DNA of 20,561 bases from Treponema sp. (GTDB taxonomy: Bacteria; Spirochaetota; Spirochaetia; Treponematales; Breznakiellaceae). Under the pieces are notes generated by a model. That model was not told where the DNA came from. It did not search any database and worked only from the letters and a program-made list of their open reading frames with translations. The position numbers and the translations under genes are program-made. Position 1 is the first letter of the stretch; each line of letters opens with the position of its first letter. Positions 15,624 through 20,561 of this stretch are shown piece by piece. Location of the stretch: contig WQXC01000011.1 of the NCBI GenBank assembly GCA_009785045.1, positions 1-20,561 of the forward strand, given 5' to 3'.

Positions 15624-15675
15624 ATACTTCCCTATTTGCGGTTAAGTGCGTATTATTAGAAAAAGGGGTGAGGTT
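15624..15675 (+). promoter_or_regulatory. Conserved leader of WD40-caspase copy 2
   Basis: This stretch is conserved at the scar (6351-6396) and partly before copy 1 (the TTATAAGAAAAAGGGG part). It includes the GGGGTGAGG ribosome site. A short frame from GTG 15620 stops with a TGA at 15677-15679 that overlaps the TTG start at 15676, so translational coupling to a leader peptide is possible. Copy 1 and the scar have stops in that frame, so the peptide itself is not conserved. Confidence 0.4.
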
Positions 15676-18600
15676 TTGAGAGCGAAAAAGATTGTTGCCG
15701 GGTTTTTTATTTTGATACTTATTACGGCATTGATTTGCGCGTGTGCTGCTTTGCCAAGAGCTGATAGAACGCAGGATTCGCGTGGAACAACAGGTGATTC
15801 CGATATTAAGGTGTTTCCGCAGGTTTCTGGACGTGTCAATTCCTCAGTATTCAGCCCTTGTGAGCGTTATGTGCTTACAGGCGATTCCAACGGGAGTGTG
15901 AAGGTATGGGAAGTTGAAACGGGTATACTTGTTCGATCTTTTTACAGCCATGAAGGAGCAGTACTCTCTGTAACATGGAGCCCGAATGGAAAATACATTG
16001 CCTCAGGCTCCAATGATAATACAATAAAAATATGGAGCGCTGATTTTTCTTCCGGCACGCGCGAGCTATACACCTTAAAACATGAAAAAAATGTTTATTC
16101 AGTAGCCTTCTGTCCGAACAGCCGGTTTTTAGTCTCTGGCTCTTATGATTATACAGTCCGTATATGGGATGTAGAAAAAGGCAAGAGAATAAAAACTTTA
16201 AAAGGACATAGCAATACTGTCTTTTCAGTAGCTATAAACCGAAACGGGACGCGCATTGCTTCAGCATCAGCAGATAATACAATTATTATCTGGGATATTA
16301 AAACAGGCCGAAGATTGCGTACTTTATCTGGACATACAGATATTGTATTTTCTGTCGCATGGAGTCCTGATGACGATTAGGGTTTTAATGAAACAATTGT
16401 ATCCGCCTCATGGGATGGAACTGTCAGAATATGGGATACTGGAACAGGCGAAACAATTAGAGTTATTGGAGAAGGGATTTTTGATAACGCTGTTAGAAAC
16501 GCAAAATTTAGTCCTTGCGGCGAAAAAATTGCTACAGCGGGAGGATTTCTTTTTTTAAAAGATGACGATATTATTATTTGGAATGTGGAAACAGGCGCAG
16601 TATTATCTCATTTTGATAATCATTCTCAATCAGTAAATTCCGTTGAATGGGATAAAAAAGGCAAGCGAATTGTTACAGCTTCCACGGATAATACCGCAAT
16701 GATCTATAATGTCGAAACTGGTGAACATATAATAACTTTTACAGAAAACACAGATATACTCAATCAAGTAGTTTTAAGCAAAGACGAAAATTTGCTTGTT
16801 ACATGTTCGGAAGGAAAAAAAATAAATATCTGGAACGCTAAAACAGGCGTTCTTGAACGAACTTTAGAATATCAAACGGTAGTGGTTACTGTAGCAATCC
16901 ATCCAAATAGCAATATACTTGCTGTTGGATTACGCGCTGATATACAATTATGGGACATTGAAAACGGAAATGAGATACAGACTCTTAAAGGACATAGAGC
17001 GTTTGTATCATATATCGCTTTCCATCCAGACGGAAAACACCTTGCGTCAGCTTCCGGCGATGGAACAATCCGAATATGGCATTTAGAAACAGGTAATGTA
17101 ATAAGCCAGCTTGTATATGAAAGCGTTATCCATACGCTTAAATTCAATATTGACGGCAGCTTTCTAGTTTCCGGTTCATGGGATGGAACCGTACGTGTTT
17201 GGAAATCTGTCGAAGCCGGAATATATTTCTTAGAGCATACCCTTAGCGGACACAATGATATAGTTTTTTCGGTTGATATCAGTTCCGATAATAAAAGAAT
17301 TATATCAGGTTCAAGAGATAATACAATCAGATATTGGGACTCGCAAACAGGCAAACAAATTACTATACTTGGAACAGATATTTTCTTAAACTCAATTTGG
17401 TCTGTTATGTTTTGTAATAATGATAAAAACATTATTGCAGGCAGTAGTAATGGAATAATTTTTAAATGGGAAATCGCTCAAGACGATTCAATCAAGCTAA
17501 TAGCAGAAAAAGAAAACCTCTTAGGCATTCCACGCTCCCTCTCCCCCAACCTCGACGGCAAACGCCTCCTAGCAGGGCTTAGCGACGGCACTGCCCGCTT
17601 CTACAACGCAGACGACCTAAGCGAAATTGCATGCTTTGCGTACTTTTCAGGCGACGACAAAATGGCAACAGCAAAAGGCGGAACCCTCTCCGAAGAAGCA
17701 GAACAGGCAATTTCTCAAATAGACGGTGACTGGCTTACTATTACACCAGACGGTTTTTATCGCGGATCTCCAAGAGCAGACAGATTTATCAATGTATTAA
17801 TTAATGGCTATGACCTTCATACAATGGACGCATTCAGCGATTTTTTCCACAGACCGGATGTTGTATGGGCAAGGTTATCGGGACAAGACGATCCTCCCAA
17901 TATGCCGCAGTTTACGATTCAAAATGCCGCAGCTTTTTCGCCGCCTGCAATTACAATACTCTCTCCAAAACAAGGGACAACAGTTACAGGCAACGGGAAA
18001 GTCGACATCGCGGTCAGCATTACGGATAAAAACCGTCCAATAGAAGATATAAGAATCCTTGTTAACGGAGTAAGAATCGGAAGCGAAGAGTTATCTGCGG
18101 TAACCGGAACAAGCGGTTTAACTCTGCAAGAAGGCGGACTTACAGTTCGCGGTAATCAGCGAACAGTGCAATTTTCTGTTCCAGTATCTCTCGTAGAAAG
18201 AGGTAATAATCGCATCGAGGTAATGGCATTTAATGGTATCTCGTGGGGGCATTCCGGATACATGGGTAGCGTAGATGTAACCTGGCAGCCGCCTATAGGT
18301 ATGGAAGTACCGCTACCAAATCTTTGGGTACTTGCTGTCGGCGTTACAAAATATGACAACGCAGGAACAGAGCTGCTCCAGTATAACGGCGCAGATCATT
18401 TAAACTTAAACTACACCGGCAACGATGTAAGAGAACTAATAAAATCTTTTAAAGCCCAAGAAGGTAAAAGATACAGGACGGTCAACTATCGCATGTTAAT
18501 AGAAGGCGAAATTGAACCTACTGCGGCTAATGTACATGAACAGATAAAATTCCTGCAGGGTGCGGATCAGCGAGATGTTGTATTGTTGTTTATGTCAGGG

Positions 18601-19083
18601 CATGGTTTAAGCGAAGGAGATACATTTTACTTTTTAACAAAAGATGCTGTTATTAACAATAATGTGATCGATCCTAACCATGCAATAACAGACGAAACAT
18701 TAAAAGTAATATTAAACGCACCGGGTAGAAGATTAATTTTCATAGACGCTTGCCAATCCGGCGGCATGGATATAAACAGTTTTATGTATTCGCTGCGAAG
18801 AACAAATGCATTTATGCTGTCATCAAGCGAAGGTGATAAACCCTCTTATGAATTATGGCGATTGGGACTGCCTGGCGGTCCTCAGGGACATGGCGCGTTT
18901 GCCTACAGCATAATCAATGGTTTAAACGGATATGCACGACCAAGAGCCGATGCAAACATCAGTGTATTGCAATTAAGCGGGTATGTACTTAACAGGGTTA
19001 GGGAAGAAACAAAAACACAGCGGTACCAACAAAGACCTGTTCAATACTCATGGGGTTTCAGCGATTTTGAAATAGCGTGGTAA
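15676..19083 (+). pseudogene. WD40-caspase lipoprotein, copy 2, interrupted by an in-frame TAG
   Basis: Paralogue of copy 1 with the same plan: TTG start, signal peptide with Cys23, 14 WD40 repeats, linker, Ig-like domain and a caspase domain with intact His (CAT, 18601) and Cys (TGC, 18751). At 16378-16380 the frame meets TAG (codon 235, blade 5, after WSPDDD). The same frame then stays open for the remaining 900 codons and continues GFNETIVSASWDGTVRIWD. There is no frameshift; one base change would restore the gene. Reinitiation at GTG 16585 would give a propeller-truncated 832-aa protein without a signal peptide, and it has no convincing ribosome site. TAG is an ordinary stop in neighbouring genes, so recoding is unlikely. 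Protein identity to copy 1 is about 83% in blades 1-4, about 60% in blades 5-13 and about 98% from blade 14 to the end (my count by eye). It is a recent nonsense pseudogene, a strain-level switch, or a sequencing error. Confidence 0.85.
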
Positions 19084-19097
19084 TTATTAAACCGCAA

Positions 19098-20561
19098 TTA
19101 TTTTACCGAAATCACAAAGTTGTAAAGGCCTTCTGGGATATATATGTACGGGTGCTGAGTGTCCTGCGCAAACGAGGTAAGCTGCACTACCCTGTCGTAA
19201 ACATATCTGCCAAGTGCAAATAAACTTATTTCGTTATTTATAACATTGTCGCCGCGGATTCCGTTTATAAGAGCGTCTGTAAAAATGCCGTAGCCGACAC
19301 TTTCGCTGCCTTCCCAGGAAAGCTGGTTATCCTGGCTGGATGTAAAAATGGCGGTGCTTTGGTTTTTTAAACTTTTTAAAAGCCTGCTGGAATCTATGCC
19401 TCCGGAATAACAGGAATCTATAAATATTATTTTTCTTCCCGGCAGATTATGAAAACTGTTTAAATCTTCAAGAGAAATAGCGCCGGAAAAATCGGGCTCG
19501 CCATCCGGGGAAAAATAAACATCCTGCGGCAAATAATAATACTGCCTGTTTTTGTCGTCCATGCCATGGCCGGACAAATACAAAACTAAAACATCATCGG
19601 GCGAAACGTCTGCAAAAAACTCTTCTATATTTTTAAGGATATTTTCTTTTATAGGCAAAGTTGCTTCCGTGTCAGCGATAACTTTGGCATGAACATTGCG
19701 GTAACGGCTGCCTCTCTGGTTTTCCAGAACCGATTTTATTCCATTTGCGTTTCTTGCAGGAAATCGTAAATTGTTTTCCGGTTTTCCATATATGTAATTG
19801 TTTGTGCCAACTGCAAGAATCCATAAATCGATTGGAACTTCTTTTGCATCGGAATAATTATATATAAAAGTAAAATCCCTGCCTTCGGAAACGGCATAAT
19901 TGTTTTTTGCTACTACCTGAATGCGATTGGGACCTGGTTCCAGATTAACAATAAGCGAAAAATCAACTTCGTATAATTTGTCCCTTACAATAATGTTTGT
20001 TGCTTCTGCTGCGATGGAATCGCCATATGCATTATTTAATTCTTTTTCTCCTAAAAGCCTGCCGTTAATAATAATCTGTATTTTATCCAAATAATGGAAA
20101 CGGTCTTTAATTAAAACATTAATTTCTTCTATACCGGAGTCACTTTGTGAAGGCGCACTAATTTGAACAGACGGAGGAACAAACGACATCCAGTCATTTG
20201 TTATGGAAACAAAAGCCGGATCTTCTGCACCGCTTAGACGCGCGCTTACAACATCTTCCTGAGAAAAAAATGAACTGAACTGATCCATTCCGTAAACATC
20301 ATTATCAATACGAACATTAAGGAGATCGTCTCCGCGAAGACTGGAAATATAATATCCGTCGGTGGTAACTGTTATCCATTCATCATCGTTAAAAGTAATA
20401 AATGACGCTATTTTTTCACCTGTTACGGCATTCCACATAACAACAGTGTTGTCGAGTGCTCCGGAAACAATTTTTTTATCATCAGCGCTGAATGAAAGAG
20501 AAGTAATTTTAAACTGATGTCTTAATACAGGAGCTAATCTTCTTCCGTTTTTTGTGTTTAT
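19098..20561 (-). CDS. WD40-caspase protein, third paralogue (N-terminal part outside the window)
   Basis: 487 codons are visible. The frame continues to the window edge; an internal ATG at 20438 is not the true start. The visible part begins inside a WD40 repeat (ITSLSFSADDKKIVSGALDN, then TVVMWNAVTGEKI), followed by the linker (DDEWITVTTDGYYISSLRGD), an Ig-like domain (PPSVQISAPS) and the caspase fold. The catalytic His is in LSGHGMDD (codon 19566-19568) and the Cys in FIDSCYSGG (codon 19410-19412); both are intact, so it should be active. It is only distantly related to copies 1 and 2, but shares YLP/DSC features with the stand-alone caspase-like lipoprotein at 3983. It converges on copy 2 with only 14 nt between stop codons. 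Confidence 0.9.
   Translation of the reverse strand: MNTKNGRRLAPVLRHQFKITSLSFSADDKKIVSGALDNTVVMWNAVTGEKIASFITFNDDEWITVTTDGYYISSLRGDDLLNVRIDNDVYGMDQFSSFFSQEDVVSARLSGAEDPAFVSITNDWMSFVPPSVQISAPSQSDSGIEEINVLIKDRFHYLDKIQIIINGRLLGEKELNNAYGDSIAAEATNIIVRDKLYEVDFSLIVNLEPGPNRIQVVAKNNYAVSEGRDFTFIYNYSDAKEVPIDLWILAVGTNNYIYGKPENNLRFPARNANGIKSVLENQRGSRYRNVHAKVIADTEATLPIKENILKNIEEFFADVSPDDVLVLYLSGHGMDDKNRQYYYLPQDVYFSPDGEPDFSGAISLEDLNSFHNLPGRKIIFIDSCYSGGIDSSRLLKSLKNQSTAIFTSSQDNQLSWEGSESVGYGIFTDALINGIRGDNVINNEISLFALGRYVYDRVVQLTSFAQDTQHPYIYIPEGLYNFVISVK

Noticed and set aside
16378..16380. Recoding of TAG as an amino acid
   Set aside because: TAG ends other genes in the window, including the M48, CPBP and copy 1 genes, and no recoding signal is apparent.
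16256..16590. Frameshift as the cause of the break in copy 2
   Set aside because: The 68 codons from 16381 to 16584 read through in the original frame into the downstream part, so the only lesion is the TAG at 16378-16380.

Overview
This is a roughly 40% GC bacterial window. Most predicted secreted proteins begin with relaxed lipoprotein signal peptides, and WD40-caspase proteins are abundant. That suits a spirochaete, most probably a Treponema-like one, but the assignment is inferred from protein style and not from a marker gene. No rRNA, tRNA, CRISPR array or transposase is visible.

Layout. Positions 1-1892 hold a GNAT acetyltransferase fragment and an M48 lipoprotein metalloprotease (both minus), diverging from a CPBP intramembrane protease (plus). 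Positions 1940-4816 hold an M30-like zinc metalloprotease lipoprotein, a strong terminator, and a stand-alone caspase-fold lipoprotein whose catalytic His is replaced by Gln. Positions 4840-6271 hold an AlbA_2/Schlafen-type regulator (minus), whose promoter is built into six tandem 10-bp repeats. Positions 6300-7603 hold a BNR/sialidase-like propeller protein. It is bracketed by short A-tract/T-tract repeats and preceded by the deletion scar of a lost WD40-caspase gene.

Positions 7604-13458 hold an unrecognised 801-aa membrane protein that abuts a 1134-aa WD40-caspase lipoprotein (copy 1). Positions 13463-14283 hold a DUF433/DUF5615 toxin-antitoxin pair flanked by 22-bp direct repeats. Positions 14284-15607 hold a small lipoprotein and a 5'-truncated gene remnant (minus). 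Positions 15676-19083 hold a second WD40-caspase (copy 2), broken by one in-frame TAG. Positions 19098-20561 hold a third WD40-caspase, convergent and cut by the window edge.

Taken together this is an island of exported proteases with repeated gain and loss of WD40-caspase genes: two complete-length copies (one nonsense-mutated), one edge-truncated paralogue, one pseudo-caspase, one clear gene scar and one weak one. In the tandem pair the caspase half is almost invariant while the 14-repeat WD40 half has diverged. That pattern fits a conserved effector with a diversifying sensor. The 801-aa membrane protein beside copy 1 is the best candidate partner. A functional system (defence, cell death or surface proteolysis) is inference; the sequence shows architecture and history, not activity.
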